Positions 47,786-55,871 of a stretch of DNA of 64,000 nt are shown here, one piece after another. Numbering within the stretch: position 1 is the first letter of the stretch; each line of letters opens with the position of its first letter. This DNA comes from Zhongshania marina (lineage in GTDB: Bacteria; Pseudomonadota; Gammaproteobacteria; Pseudomonadales; Spongiibacteraceae). A program made the translations under genes and the position numbers. The stretch spans positions 124,001-188,000 of the forward strand of contig NZ_PQGG01000019.1 in the NCBI RefSeq assembly GCF_002915595.1, in the 5' to 3' direction. A model generated the notes under the pieces. That model had not been told where the DNA came from, did not search any database, and saw nothing but the letters and a program-made list of their open reading frames with translations.

Positions 47786-48625
47786 TCAGACACGTTCATA
47801 TATCGTCTTACCAATAAGTTTGTACTGAGAATTTTCAATGCCAATATTTTCTGAATGCCCTATTACCAACTTAGAGCCAACACTTTGCACCTTCGCAAAT
47901 TTATCAATGAGCATCTTTTGTGTCGCTTTATTAAAATAAATCATGACATTACGACAAAAAATAATGTCCATATTGTGTGGCAAGCTCCAGTTATCCATAA
48001 GATTCAACTGGGCAAAATCAATTAGGTTTCTGACCTCGGGCTTTACTCGGACCATGCCCAGCTTATTCCCACAACCTTTTAGAAAAAAACTTGTCTTGCG
48101 CTCCTTCGTTAAACCTTCTATTCGATCAGCGGTGTACACTCCCGCCTCAGCCCTAGCGAGCACGTCGCGATCTAAGTCAGTCGCTAGCAAGCATGCATCT
48201 ACGCTACGATCACGCCTTTGAGCTTCTTTAATAGTCATCGCAATCGTATACGGCTCTTCTCCGGTGGAGCAACCTGCCGACCAAATTTTCACAGGCCGCT
48301 TAGTCGTTGACGACAATAGATAGTTTTGAAGGAATGTAAAATGATGATCTTCACGATAGAAACTAGTAAAGTTAGTCGTAATCGAATTAATAAACTCACG
48401 GGTGACCTCATCATCACCTTCCTCTACTAAGGCGATATAATCAGCAAATCCGTGAAGTTGCCGCCGTCTTATTATTTTCGAATAACGACTATATGTAAGT
48501 GGCTTCTTCTCACGACTTAGATGAATACCAGTCCATTGATTAACCAGCTCAATAATCCGAGAAAATTCTTTGTCAGAATAGCTATACTGAAAATCTTCGT
48601 TCGGATTGCTGCTAATCATATTCAT
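47786..48625 (-). CDS. cheR: Chemotaxis protein methyltransferase CheR
   Basis: A 279-residue CheR that methylates receptor glutamates using SAM. The helical N-terminal domain (GIHLSREKKPLTYSRYSKIIRRRQLHGF) leads to ITTNFTSFYREDHHF. The SAM site is KIWSAGCSTGEEPYTIAM near residue 115, with LLATDLDRDVLARA and IFCRNVMIYFN. It is complete. It lies directly upstream of the tailed receptor that it should dock onto. Confidence 0.96.
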   Translation of the reverse strand: MNMISSNPNEDFQYSYSDKEFSRIIELVNQWTGIHLSREKKPLTYSRYSKIIRRRQLHGFADYIALVEEGDDEVTREFINSITTNFTSFYREDHHFTFLQNYLLSSTTKRPVKIWSAGCSTGEEPYTIAMTIKEAQRRDRSVDACLLATDLDRDVLARAEAGVYTADRIEGLTKERKTSFFLKGCGNKLGMVRVKPEVRNLIDFAQLNLMDNWSLPHNMDIIFCRNVMIYFNKATQKMLIDKFAKVQSVGSKLVIGHSENIGIENSQYKLIGKTIYERV

Positions 48626-48666
48626 AGACTAATACCGTTACATAAGACAAAAATATGATTAAACAT

Positions 48667-49125
48667 TTAGCTAACCAAAAACTGGACTCGACCTTTTCCA
48701 TACTTTGGAATACCCAATTCATAGCATATCGATACTGCATTACTCAGAGATCCCAAACTTTGAGCAGCAGTAGACATAGGTATAAGCTCAGCCAACTTAA
48801 GATGAGGGGTGCTATTCGACATAAGTAAACGGCTACAGATATTCATGACTTCATAAAAATTGTCTAATACACTTTTCGTAAATTCCTTATCTGACACCAT
48901 ATCTTTGGCACCGCCTGGTGGCAGCATACTTAGCGCTGCACCGGAGAAGATGGTCATACCAGCATCGCTAAGGCAGGCCGCTACGACCTCTCCTTCAGGG
49001 TTAACGAATGTCGCTACATACGCGGCATCACCAACATCCTTCACTTCAATGGGATCGACATCACCGTCATACAACATTCCTAACATTTCAGAAACATGAT
49101 CGGCCGATGGCTTAAGGTATTTCAT
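48667..49125 (-). CDS. Unrecognised chemosensory-cluster protein, possibly CheX/CheC-like
   Basis: A 152-residue protein with no signal peptide or TM. The segment DKEFTKSVLDNFYEVMNICSRLLM followed by HLKL resembles the helix-strand pattern of CheX/CheC phosphatases (Glu and Asn two residues apart), but the match is loose. The N-terminal half has VATFVNPEGEVVAACLSDAGMTIFSGAALSMLPP. It lies between cheR and cheY, 34 nt after cheY, so a CheY-P phosphatase or scaffold role is plausible. ATG 49125 is chosen (GGAG 8 nt upstream); GTG 49128 is an alternative. Confidence 0.55.
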   Translation of the reverse strand: MKYLKPSADHVSEMLGMLYDGDVDPIEVKDVGDAAYVATFVNPEGEVVAACLSDAGMTIFSGAALSMLPPGGAKDMVSDKEFTKSVLDNFYEVMNICSRLLMSNSTPHLKLAELIPMSTAAQSLGSLSNAVSICYELGIPKYGKGRVQFLVS

Positions 49126-49159
49126 CACACAAACTCCAAATCAGGCGAGACAACTATGG

Positions 49160-49519
49160 CTACATGACGGCGCCAAGGATTTTTTCAAAGCTTTCAACGG
49201 AAAAGGGCTTAGATATTAGAAATCGAGCACCACCAGCCGTCGCCTGCTCTCGCATTACGGCGGTAGCCTCTGTAGTTATAAATCCAAATTTTGTTTTTAA
49301 GCCTTCATCATTCATGGCTTGCAGTAATTCGATACCCGTCATTTCTGGCATATTCCAATCTGCAAGTATAAGATCTGGCATGTCTTTGCGGATTTTATCT
49401 AGGGCTACTAGACCATTCTCTGCCTGCACAACGTCACCAGTATCAAAGCCTGCCTGACGAATAGTACGAATCACCATATTTCGCATTGCAGTGCTGTCGT
49501 CTACAACCATTATTTTCAT
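49160..49519 (-). CDS. cheY: CheY-like response regulator
   Basis: A single receiver domain of 119 residues. It has the acidic pocket (MVVDDSTAMRNM), the phospho-Asp in ILADWNMPEMTG near residue 54, the Thr in FITTEA and the Lys in LISKPFS. No output domain is present, so it should signal by binding a target. It is the second CheY of the cluster and heads a minus-strand group with the CheX-like gene, cheR, a receptor and cheB. Confidence 0.93.
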   Translation of the reverse strand: MKIMVVDDSTAMRNMVIRTIRQAGFDTGDVVQAENGLVALDKIRKDMPDLILADWNMPEMTGIELLQAMNDEGLKTKFGFITTEATAVMREQATAGGARFLISKPFSVESFEKILGAVM

Positions 49520-49704
49520 AGTTTTGCCCTACAAGATAAGCCATATAAAGAATAAAAAAGTCACTACCAGATAATTACAGCACAGCACCACTTAAAGTCG
49601 TAGTTAGTGATCTTACCTATAGGAATCGTCGAACTACTTCCGTTAATATCATTAAGCTACCCATAGCTCTAACCATCACATCTATATTGGGTCGAGGTAT
49701 AGCC
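49520..49704. other. Divergent promoter region between cheY and the HDOD gene
   Basis: About 185 nt of non-coding DNA. It must hold promoters in both directions. No regulatory palindrome was recognised. Confidence 0.4.
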
Positions 49705-50559
49705 GTGAGCCAAAACGACATTAATGTCATTATTGCTAAAACAAGTACCCTCATCAGTTATCCCAAAGCTGCACTTGAAATACAGCGGGTAATCAATGAC
49801 GACGACTCCACGATGGCTGATATCGTACGATTAATAGAATTAGATCCAGCCCTTGCCTTAGCTGTAATCAGAACCAGCAATAGCGCTGCACTTAATACCG
49901 GCATTGAAATCAGTTCAATTACAAAGGCTGTCTCTAAATTAGGACAAAAGCAGGTAGGTGAAATCGTCACGGCCGTTGACGCTGCTCGCAGCTTCAATCA
50001 ACTTCATAATGATTTGTGGAATATCGCTGATTTTTGGCAGCACAGTATTAGCTGTGCAGTACTAGCTAAGACCTTAGCCAAGACCCTGTCTATTTCGGCT
50101 CCTGATACCGCATTTACCGGCGGCCTATTACATGATATTGGCGAACTCATACTGTTTAGCCAACTGCCAGAAGAATCTACTGCTTGCCTGCAAACTTCAC
50201 TGCTGCCCACCAATCATGAAGAGTTATTTGAAATTGAAACGAGGCTACTGGGCTTTTCACACGCGGACGTAGGTGGCGCTTTGGCTAAAGATTGGAGCTT
50301 ACCTGATAGTTTAATTGACTGTATTCTGCATCATCACACACCCTCTAGCGAGGTCGGCACTCACATGCTGACAAAAATCATTCATGTCGCCAATTCACTA
50401 TCCGTGCTGATTGAACTGGATTCCGATGACATTGAGGATGCACCTGCAATAAATAGCAAAGTCTATGACGAGTTGAGGCTAGACACTGAAATAATTCAAA
50501 AAGTAATCACTGCTGCGCGAAGCGATATACAATCTTTAAGTAGTTTGTTTAATGACTAA
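49705..50559 (+). CDS. HDOD-domain signalling protein
   Basis: A 284-residue protein. The HDOD domain covers about residues 12-210: LISYPKAALEIQRVINDDDSTMADIVRLIELDPALALAVIRTSNSA is the typical entry, followed by AFTGGLLHDIGELIL and FSHADVGGALAKDWSLPDSLIDCILHHH. HDOD proteins resemble HD phosphohydrolases but usually lack activity and act as signalling adaptors. GTG 49705 has GAGGT 7 nt upstream and is preferred over TTG 49687. It is plus-strand inside a minus-strand chemosensory cluster, a common place for HDOD genes. Confidence 0.9.
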   Translation: MSQNDINVIIAKTSTLISYPKAALEIQRVINDDDSTMADIVRLIELDPALALAVIRTSNSAALNTGIEISSITKAVSKLGQKQVGEIVTAVDAARSFNQLHNDLWNIADFWQHSISCAVLAKTLAKTLSISAPDTAFTGGLLHDIGELILFSQLPEESTACLQTSLLPTNHEELFEIETRLLGFSHADVGGALAKDWSLPDSLIDCILHHHTPSSEVGTHMLTKIIHVANSLSVLIELDSDDIEDAPAINSKVYDELRLDTEIIQKVITAARSDIQSLSSLFND

Positions 50560-50602
50560 AATTCATCCCTAGTAGCTTATAGCCTGAAATCAATAATCGT
50601 CG

Positions 50603-51214
50603 CTAATCAAATAGTTCAATACTGCCAGCAACATTATTACGCATCTTGCTCTCGTAACTAGCCTCTTGCTGGGCAACGGTTGCCGCGTGAACTGAACGAA
50701 GTCGCTTTACCTTTACCTTTCCCGTTGCGGGAAAATAAAGAATCTTTCTCGAAAATTCACCACCCAAGTCTTCAGCCGCGATGTGATACCCTTCTAGGCT
50801 AAGGAAAGACTTAACGAAATCGATATTTTTTTGACCGATGTCACTAAGACCACGCATGATTTTGCCACCACCAAATAATTTAATTTCCAAGCGCGTCTTA
50901 CTGCCCCCCAACTTTAAAATATCGTTGATAAGGTTCTCCATCGCAAACGCACCAAATCGGTTAAGGGATAAGCCGCTACCCCCCCCTTCGTCACCTGGGA
51001 GCATAAAATGATTTAAACCGCCTATATTTAATCGGGAATCCCGCACACATGCCGCGACGCATGATCCTAAAACGGTGCCGATACACTCGTCGCCACCTGC
51101 GCTAACATAATATTGGCCAGGCAGTACTCGTGCTGTGTAAGCCCCAATAACAGGGTCCCAATGCTTATGAATTTCATCAATGGCCGTCAAAGGACAACAT
51201 CCTAATAGATTCAC
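50603..51214 (-). CDS. cheD: Chemoreceptor glutamine deamidase CheD
   Basis: A CheD of up to 203 residues that deamidates receptor glutamines. The catalytic Cys is in TVLGSCVAACV (C52) and His in GGLNHFMLP (H69). IKLFGGGKIM and NIDFVKSFLSLEGYHIAAEDLGGEFSRKILYFPATGKVKVKRL are family motifs. The GTG start at 51214 has no clear ribosome site. A TTG at 51190 has AGGA 9 nt upstream and gives 195 residues, so it may be the true start. The tail beyond the conserved core is slightly long. Confidence 0.92.
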   Translation of the reverse strand: MNLLGCCPLTAIDEIHKHWDPVIGAYTARVLPGQYYVSAGGDECIGTVLGSCVAACVRDSRLNIGGLNHFMLPGDEGGGSGLSLNRFGAFAMENLINDILKLGGSKTRLEIKLFGGGKIMRGLSDIGQKNIDFVKSFLSLEGYHIAAEDLGGEFSRKILYFPATGKVKVKRLRSVHAATVAQQEASYESKMRNNVAGSIELFD

Positions 51215-51220
51215 ATAACA

Positions 51221-51613
51221 TTAGAATAAAGTGACATTATTGGCTGAACGAAAGCGTTGATTAAGCGTGCGCTCGCGTTCGGTGCTGCACTCCATATTGG
51301 GCAGTGCACGCTGCTCTTCTGCTTCACTACTTATTGTCGTACTTGTTCTGCGCTCTATATCTGCTAAAAAATCAACAACGTGCTCTACTCGCTGGTTCAA
51401 GCGATCCAAGTACTGAAAGTCTCTTATCAAATCATTGAGCAACTGCTGCGTTTTCGCATTCCCGTTCATTTGCAGTGCTTTTTGTAAACTAGTAAAAGAG
51501 CACATAATAGCGTCTGCGTCGGCTACAGACTCAGATAGTGCATCTGCCAACTGCAGGCGCGCCAAATGCACTGAAGAAGTAGCTATCAAAAGTTGGTCAC
51601 GACTTTCCGACAT
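51221..51613 (-). CDS. Unrecognised helical protein of the chemosensory cluster
   Basis: A 130-residue protein, mostly alpha-helical and rich in Gln, Leu, Ser and Arg. The segment LIRDFQYLDRLNQRVEHVVDFL near residue 65 recalls the QDxxxQxxxxV helix of CheZ-type phosphatases, but the similarity is short. The C-terminal third is polar and probably disordered. GAGGTG precedes the ATG. It lies 7 nt before cheD and 104 nt after the STAS gene. A CheZ-like or adaptor role is a guess. Confidence 0.55.
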   Translation of the reverse strand: MSESRDQLLIATSSVHLARLQLADALSESVADADAIMCSFTSLQKALQMNGNAKTQQLLNDLIRDFQYLDRLNQRVEHVVDFLADIERRTSTTISSEAEEQRALPNMECSTERERTLNQRFRSANNVTLF

Positions 51614-51717
51614 TTTTCACCTCACAAGGTCAAGTATACTAAACCCGACATAGTGCTCCTCTTGCAGTAAAATTCATTTATCAACACAGCCTAAATAGGA
51701 TCATTCTTACGCCCAAG

Positions 51718-52176
51718 TCATACACTATATGAGCTTCGCAGTATTCGTTCATAATCTAGGTTTCTTGCCGCCTCTTTAAAGGCATTGCTAGGCTTATGAA
51801 TCAAAAATTTTTGTTCCGCAATCGCCGCAGCTTCCTGGGCCGAAATCAATAATTGCAAAGCTGGGGTGTCAATCACGCAAACTAAACTGGCATCAATACC
51901 TATCTCTTCCCCGCCATCTAAGGCCGCCACTAATTTTTTGTGTAAATCTGCAGCTGAGTCTATTCCTGCTGTCTCGCCTAAACTCAGCTTATGATTGGCT
52001 TTACATCCTCTCTTCTCAGGCGCATCGTTATCACCCAGTAAGATAATAAAGCCATCATCTTTCTCAGATGATTTGGGGGGATCAAGAAGTATCGCAAATT
52101 CCTCTTTACCTCCACCATTGTCACGAGCTTGTTCCGGTTCGGGATCATTTAGCAAGAAAATAAATTCGTCACTCAT
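51718..52176 (-). CDS. STAS-domain protein with three N-terminal FxxLL motifs
   Basis: A 152-residue protein in two parts. Residues 1-55 repeat a short motif three times: F5-IFLL, F27-AILL and F43-IILL, each preceded by acidic residues and followed by Asp/Pro. Residues ~62-152 look like a STAS (anti-sigma antagonist) fold, with ASLVCVIDTPALQLLISAQ, where T104 sits at the usual phospho-Ser/Thr position. It starts 6 nt after cheW. The repeats may be docking peptides for another cluster protein. Confidence 0.75.
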   Translation of the reverse strand: MSDEFIFLLNDPEPEQARDNGGGKEEFAILLDPPKSSEKDDGFIILLGDNDAPEKRGCKANHKLSLGETAGIDSAADLHKKLVAALDGGEEIGIDASLVCVIDTPALQLLISAQEAAAIAEQKFLIHKPSNAFKEAARNLDYERILRSSYSV

Positions 52177-52182
52177 AAGATC

Positions 52183-52695
52183 TCACGCTGCGCTTGATTG
52201 GGAGTTGGGAGCAAGCTTGTCACGAATATCGAGAAGCCTATCTATGTCGAGCAAAATGAGCATTTTGTCTTCAATCGTAGACAGGCCCTTCACAAACTCG
52301 CTACTTACCGAACCGCCAAAATCTGGCAGCGGCTGAAGCGCGTTTTCATCAATGCTATACACTTCGGATACGGCATCGGTCACCATACCAATGGTGCGCG
52401 ATTCGCCGTCATTGTGGGTTTTAACAACGATGATCACAGTCGTCTTACCAATATCCATATCTGGCATATTAAAGCGCTTGCGCAAGTCAATTATGGGAAC
52501 AATTGCACCGCGTAAATTCATCACACCGAGAATATATTCCGGAGAGTGAGGAATGGGAGTAACGGTATCCCAACCCTGTATACCCTGAACACGCAGAATC
52601 TCTACACCATACTCCTCACCGTTAAGATAAAAAGTCAGATATTGTTTGCTGTCAGACTCTGCATTGCTTCCAGCCATAATGTCCGCGTGAGACAT
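52183..52695 (-). CDS. cheW: Chemotaxis coupling protein CheW
   Basis: A 170-residue CheW that links receptors to CheA. Two SH3-like subdomains are visible: YLTFYLNGEEYGVEILRVQGIQGWDTVTPIPHSPEYILGVMNLRGAIVPIIDLRKRF, then IGMVTDAVSEVYSIDENALQPLPDFG and MLILLDIDRLL. The conserved NLRG motif is intact. GAGGAG lies 7 nt upstream of the ATG. It lies 18 nt after cheA. Confidence 0.96.
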   Translation of the reverse strand: MSHADIMAGSNAESDSKQYLTFYLNGEEYGVEILRVQGIQGWDTVTPIPHSPEYILGVMNLRGAIVPIIDLRKRFNMPDMDIGKTTVIIVVKTHNDGESRTIGMVTDAVSEVYSIDENALQPLPDFGGSVSSEFVKGLSTIEDKMLILLDIDRLLDIRDKLAPNSQSSAA

Positions 52696-52713
52696 AGTAT
52701 TCTCCTCTTTATA

Positions 52714-54786
52714 TTAGGCAGCGAAATCTTCAATTTTTGAGGTGATTGCTGCGATATCTAATGTTTTTATCAAACTCGGCACATCGATTATCATTGCGAC
52801 ATTGCCGTCACCCAAAATCGTCGCCCCAGCAAGGCCAGCCACCGGCTTATAGTTTTCCTCAAGGCTTTTAATCACAACTTGCTGCTGATCGAGTAATTCA
52901 TCGACAAATAAGCCAATCCGCTGACCGTCGCTTTCAACCACCACAAGCAACTCGCCATCGCGCTCTAGATAGGTTTTGATCGAATCCTTGCAGCGCAATT
53001 TAAACGCATCACGCAGACGCACGACCGGAATATAGTCGTCCCGCAAGCGATACACATTGCCATTGCCAACTACTTTTCGAACCTCACCCGGCGACACAAG
53101 CACCGTTTCGACAATCGATAAGAGTGAGAATATATAAACGTCACTGCCCAGCTTCACCAATTGGCCGTCTAATATCGCCAAGGTAAGTGGCAGCCGAATT
53201 TTGAAACGTGAGCCCTTGCCTTCGCGGGAGCTCACTTCTATGCGACCACCCAGATCATTAATATTACGCCGCACAACATCCATCCCAACGCCGCGACCGG
53301 AAAGATCGCTTACAGCTTCTGCGGTGGAGAATCCTGCCTGGAAGATTAAGTTGTTAATTTGATCGTCGGAGAGCTGCTCAGAGGGACTGACGATCCCTTT
53401 CTCGATCGCCTTTGCCAATATCCGCTGCCGATTTAAGCCAGCACCATCGTCGTCGACCTGGATAACGATATTACCGCCTTCGTGATAGGCGCTTAGATGC
53501 AGGGTGCCGGTCTCGGGCTTTCCTGCGGCTAGGCGATCTTCCGGCTTTTCAATACCGTGATCCAATGAGTTTCTCACAAGGTGAACAAGTGGATCGCTCA
53601 TTTTTTCTAATACGGTTTTATCAAGCTCGGTATTTTCACCTGACAATTTTAATTCGACTTTTTTGCCTGTTTTCTGGGACAGGTCACGCACCAAACGCTT
53701 AAAGCGGCTAAAACTGGCGCCTATCGGCAGCATGCGAATTTGCATGGCGCTCTCTTGCAGCTCTCTGGTATGACGCTCAAGAACCAAAAGCCCATCTTTT
53801 AAGCCCTGCGCCTCGCTGCCCGCAACTGCTCCGTCGGCATGACGTGCCAACATTGACTGAGTAATAACCAACTCACCGACGAGGTTAAGTAGCGCATCAA
53901 TTTTATCGATGCTCACCCGAATAGAGCCAGATTCCTTGGTAGATGACGAATTTTTTCCATTACTAGATGAGGCACCAACGGCAACGGCGGACTCCGCTTC
54001 ACTGCTAGGTAATTCCAAGGCGGCTGCAATCGGCGTTGTTTGAGCTTGGGAATTGGTGATATCAGACTCTTTGCACTCAATAATTATGTCGGCTTGATCA
54101 CTCACCCAATCAAACACTTCTTCAATGCGTTTACGCTCGGCATCTGTATCTAAAATTAGAATCCACTGTGTATAGCAACTATCCGCCTCCACAGTGCGAA
54201 TGTCTGGTAATTTGGATATATCGGATACTATTTTCAACTCACCCAAGGCCCGCAACTCGTTAAAGATGCGAAGCGGCTCATTCCCAGTTTTTAAGATATC
54301 AACAGAGGGCGAAAATTGAATTGTCCATTGTTTTAGCTCGGCAGGCTCACTTACTTCGCCGTTACTTGCTGCCTTCATCGCCCCACCTGAAGGCAGCGCT
54401 AGAATAGTATCTATACGCTGTTTAAGCTCAATTGAACTCGCTTCATCCGGCACATTGCCAGCTTTGAACATATCCAGCATGCGCCGAATACAATCTACAG
54501 ACTCAAGCAAAACTTCGATAACATCTTCGCTTACAATGCGTTCCTGAGCCCGCACCTGATCTAACAAGGTTTCGACGCCATGTGTGAATTTGGATATCGG
54601 CAAAAAACCGAAGGTAGCTGCGCCGCCCTTAATGGAGTGAGCTGCTCGGAAGATATTATTAACGATCTCTAAATCTGGCTGGCCGATGCCAAGCCCCAAC
54701 AGCCCAGACTCCATGACATCGAGCCCTTCATAACTCTCCTCGTAGAAGATGTCATGAATTTCACTCATATCCATATCGTCAGACAT
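52714..54786 (-). CDS. cheA: Chemotaxis histidine kinase CheA
   Basis: A 690-residue CheA. The Hpt (P1) domain has the phospho-His H50 in FRAAHSIKGGAATFG. A middle region (about 100-260) carries an alpha/beta P2-like segment. P3 dimerisation is near IRVSIDKIDALLNLVGELVITQSML. P4 holds the N box (LVHLVRNSLDHGIE), G1 (VDDDGAGLN) and G2 (GRGVGMDVVRRN). P5 (LAILDGQLVKLGSDVYIFSL ... VVIKSLEENYKPVAGLAGATILGDGNVAMIIDV) binds CheW. All catalytic elements are present. GAGGAG precedes the ATG. Confidence 0.97.
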   Translation of the reverse strand: MSDDMDMSEIHDIFYEESYEGLDVMESGLLGLGIGQPDLEIVNNIFRAAHSIKGGAATFGFLPISKFTHGVETLLDQVRAQERIVSEDVIEVLLESVDCIRRMLDMFKAGNVPDEASSIELKQRIDTILALPSGGAMKAASNGEVSEPAELKQWTIQFSPSVDILKTGNEPLRIFNELRALGELKIVSDISKLPDIRTVEADSCYTQWILILDTDAERKRIEEVFDWVSDQADIIIECKESDITNSQAQTTPIAAALELPSSEAESAVAVGASSSNGKNSSSTKESGSIRVSIDKIDALLNLVGELVITQSMLARHADGAVAGSEAQGLKDGLLVLERHTRELQESAMQIRMLPIGASFSRFKRLVRDLSQKTGKKVELKLSGENTELDKTVLEKMSDPLVHLVRNSLDHGIEKPEDRLAAGKPETGTLHLSAYHEGGNIVIQVDDDGAGLNRQRILAKAIEKGIVSPSEQLSDDQINNLIFQAGFSTAEAVSDLSGRGVGMDVVRRNINDLGGRIEVSSREGKGSRFKIRLPLTLAILDGQLVKLGSDVYIFSLLSIVETVLVSPGEVRKVVGNGNVYRLRDDYIPVVRLRDAFKLRCKDSIKTYLERDGELLVVVESDGQRIGLFVDELLDQQQVVIKSLEENYKPVAGLAGATILGDGNVAMIIDVPSLIKTLDIAAITSKIEDFAA

Positions 54787-54800
54787 ATCCGCTCCTCAAC

Positions 54801-55160
54801 TCACAAAACTTTATCTAGTAGCGACAGCAAAGCACTGGGGTCGAACGGCTTTACTATCCACCCCGTCGCACCGGCGGCCTTTCCCCTCGCCTTAAACTCC
54901 GGAGACGACTCGGTCGTTAATATCAAAATCGGCTTGTAGCGATATTCCGGTATGCCGCGCAACTCACTCGTCAACGTAATACCATCCATATTGGGCATAT
55001 GAACATCCGTAATTACCAAGTCAGCGGCGCACTCTTTTGCAATATCTAGCGCCCCTATACCATTTTCCGCCAACTTCACCGTATGACCACCGCCCTCTAA
55101 GGTCATCGCAACAAGCTGGCGAATAGAAGGCGAATCATCAACTGCGAGAATAGTAGCCAT
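54801..55160 (-). CDS. cheY: CheY-like response regulator
   Basis: A 119-residue single receiver: ILAVDDSPSIRQLVAMTLE, phospho-Asp in LVITDVHMPNMDG near residue 52, Thr in ILTTESS and Lys in WIVKPFDP. It is the first gene of the cheY-cheA-cheW series, 14 nt before cheA, so it is the likely main CheA target. It has no output domain. Confidence 0.95.
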   Translation of the reverse strand: MATILAVDDSPSIRQLVAMTLEGGGHTVKLAENGIGALDIAKECAADLVITDVHMPNMDGITLTSELRGIPEYRYKPILILTTESSPEFKARGKAAGATGWIVKPFDPSALLSLLDKVL

Positions 55161-55472
55161 GCCGGAAGCCCTTTTATTTTCCCCGCTACTGGCGACACGG
55201 GATGGGTGAAGAGGAATATCTAGTTTAAATAAGCCCTAGCTAGTAGAACTTTACGCACCAGCTAAGTGTATTCGTAGAAGTACGGACAGAGGTGTCGAAC
55301 CAAGGGCCGTGCTGCGCGGCACAATACGCAAAAGCAGGCCGCCCACCCAAAGCAGACCCGCCCAACTAAATAATTGTTAAGACTAAGGCTATACCGATTT
55401 TTTTCACTGGTGTTACAATACGCCCCTCAAAGAATTACCACCCAAGTCAGGATTAAAAGGGGCTGACCAGAA
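55161..55472. other. 312-nt intergenic region between cheY and fdxA
   Basis: It must carry the promoter of the whole minus-strand che series and the fdxA promoter. A short GC-rich palindrome (GTGC...GCAC) lies near 55307-55320. On the plus strand TG-T-TACAAT (55411-55419) is a good extended -10 for fdxA. No ORF is supported. Confidence 0.5.
55411..55419 (+). promoter_or_regulatory. Extended -10 candidate for fdxA
   Basis: TGTTACAAT fits the extended -10 form (TG, one base, then TACAAT). It lies about 53 nt before the fdxA ATG. The -35 match is weak. Confidence 0.4.
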
Positions 55473-55796
55473 ATGACTTTTGTTGTAGGCGAAGATTGCA
55501 TCAAGTGCAAACATACAGATTGTGTTGAGGTTTGTCCGGTAGACTGTTTTTACGAAGGCCCAAACTTCCTTGTTATCCATCCTGATGAGTGTATTGACTG
55601 CGCCCTGTGCGAGCCAGAATGCCCAGTAAATGCCATATTCTCAGAGGACGAGCTGCCAGATGATCAGCAAGTATTCCTCGAGTTAAATGCAGAACTCGCA
55701 GAAGTATGGCCCAATATCACTGAGATGAAAGAAGCGCCTGCTGACGCTGAAGAGTGGGCTGGCAAACCTAACAAACTGCAGTATTTAGAGCGCTAA
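55473..55796 (+). CDS. fdxA: 7Fe ferredoxin FdxA
   Basis: A 107-residue ferredoxin with two cluster motifs: C9, C12, C17 and C21 in [17 protein letters not shown], and [16 protein letters not shown]. This arrangement is that of [3Fe-4S][4Fe-4S] ferredoxins, with the long acidic C-terminal extension ([19 protein letters not shown]) typical of FdxA. GGGG lies upstream of the ATG. It lies next to rpoS, as in Pseudomonas, but mutS is about 15 kb away. A very strong terminator follows. Confidence 0.95.
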   Translation: MTFVVGEDCIKCKHTDCVEVCPVDCFYEGPNFLVIHPDECIDCALCEPECPVNAIFSEDELPDDQQVFLELNAELAEVWPNITEMKEAPADAEEWAGKPNKLQYLER

Positions 55797-55815
55797 GCTT
55801 CTTAAAATGAAGTAC

Positions 55816-55857
55816 TAGTCGTAAAAAAGCCCGCTGCTGCGGGCTTTTTTACGACTA
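55816..55857. terminator. Bidirectional terminator between fdxA and rpoS
   Basis: A perfect 19-bp inverted repeat (55816-55834 and 55839-55857) around a TGCT loop, with GC-rich inner arms (AGCCCGC/GCGGGCT) and A6/T6 tracts. It lies 20 nt after fdxA and 15 nt after the rpoS stop, serving both strands. Confidence 0.93.
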
Positions 55858-55871
55858 TACATACTGCCGTC

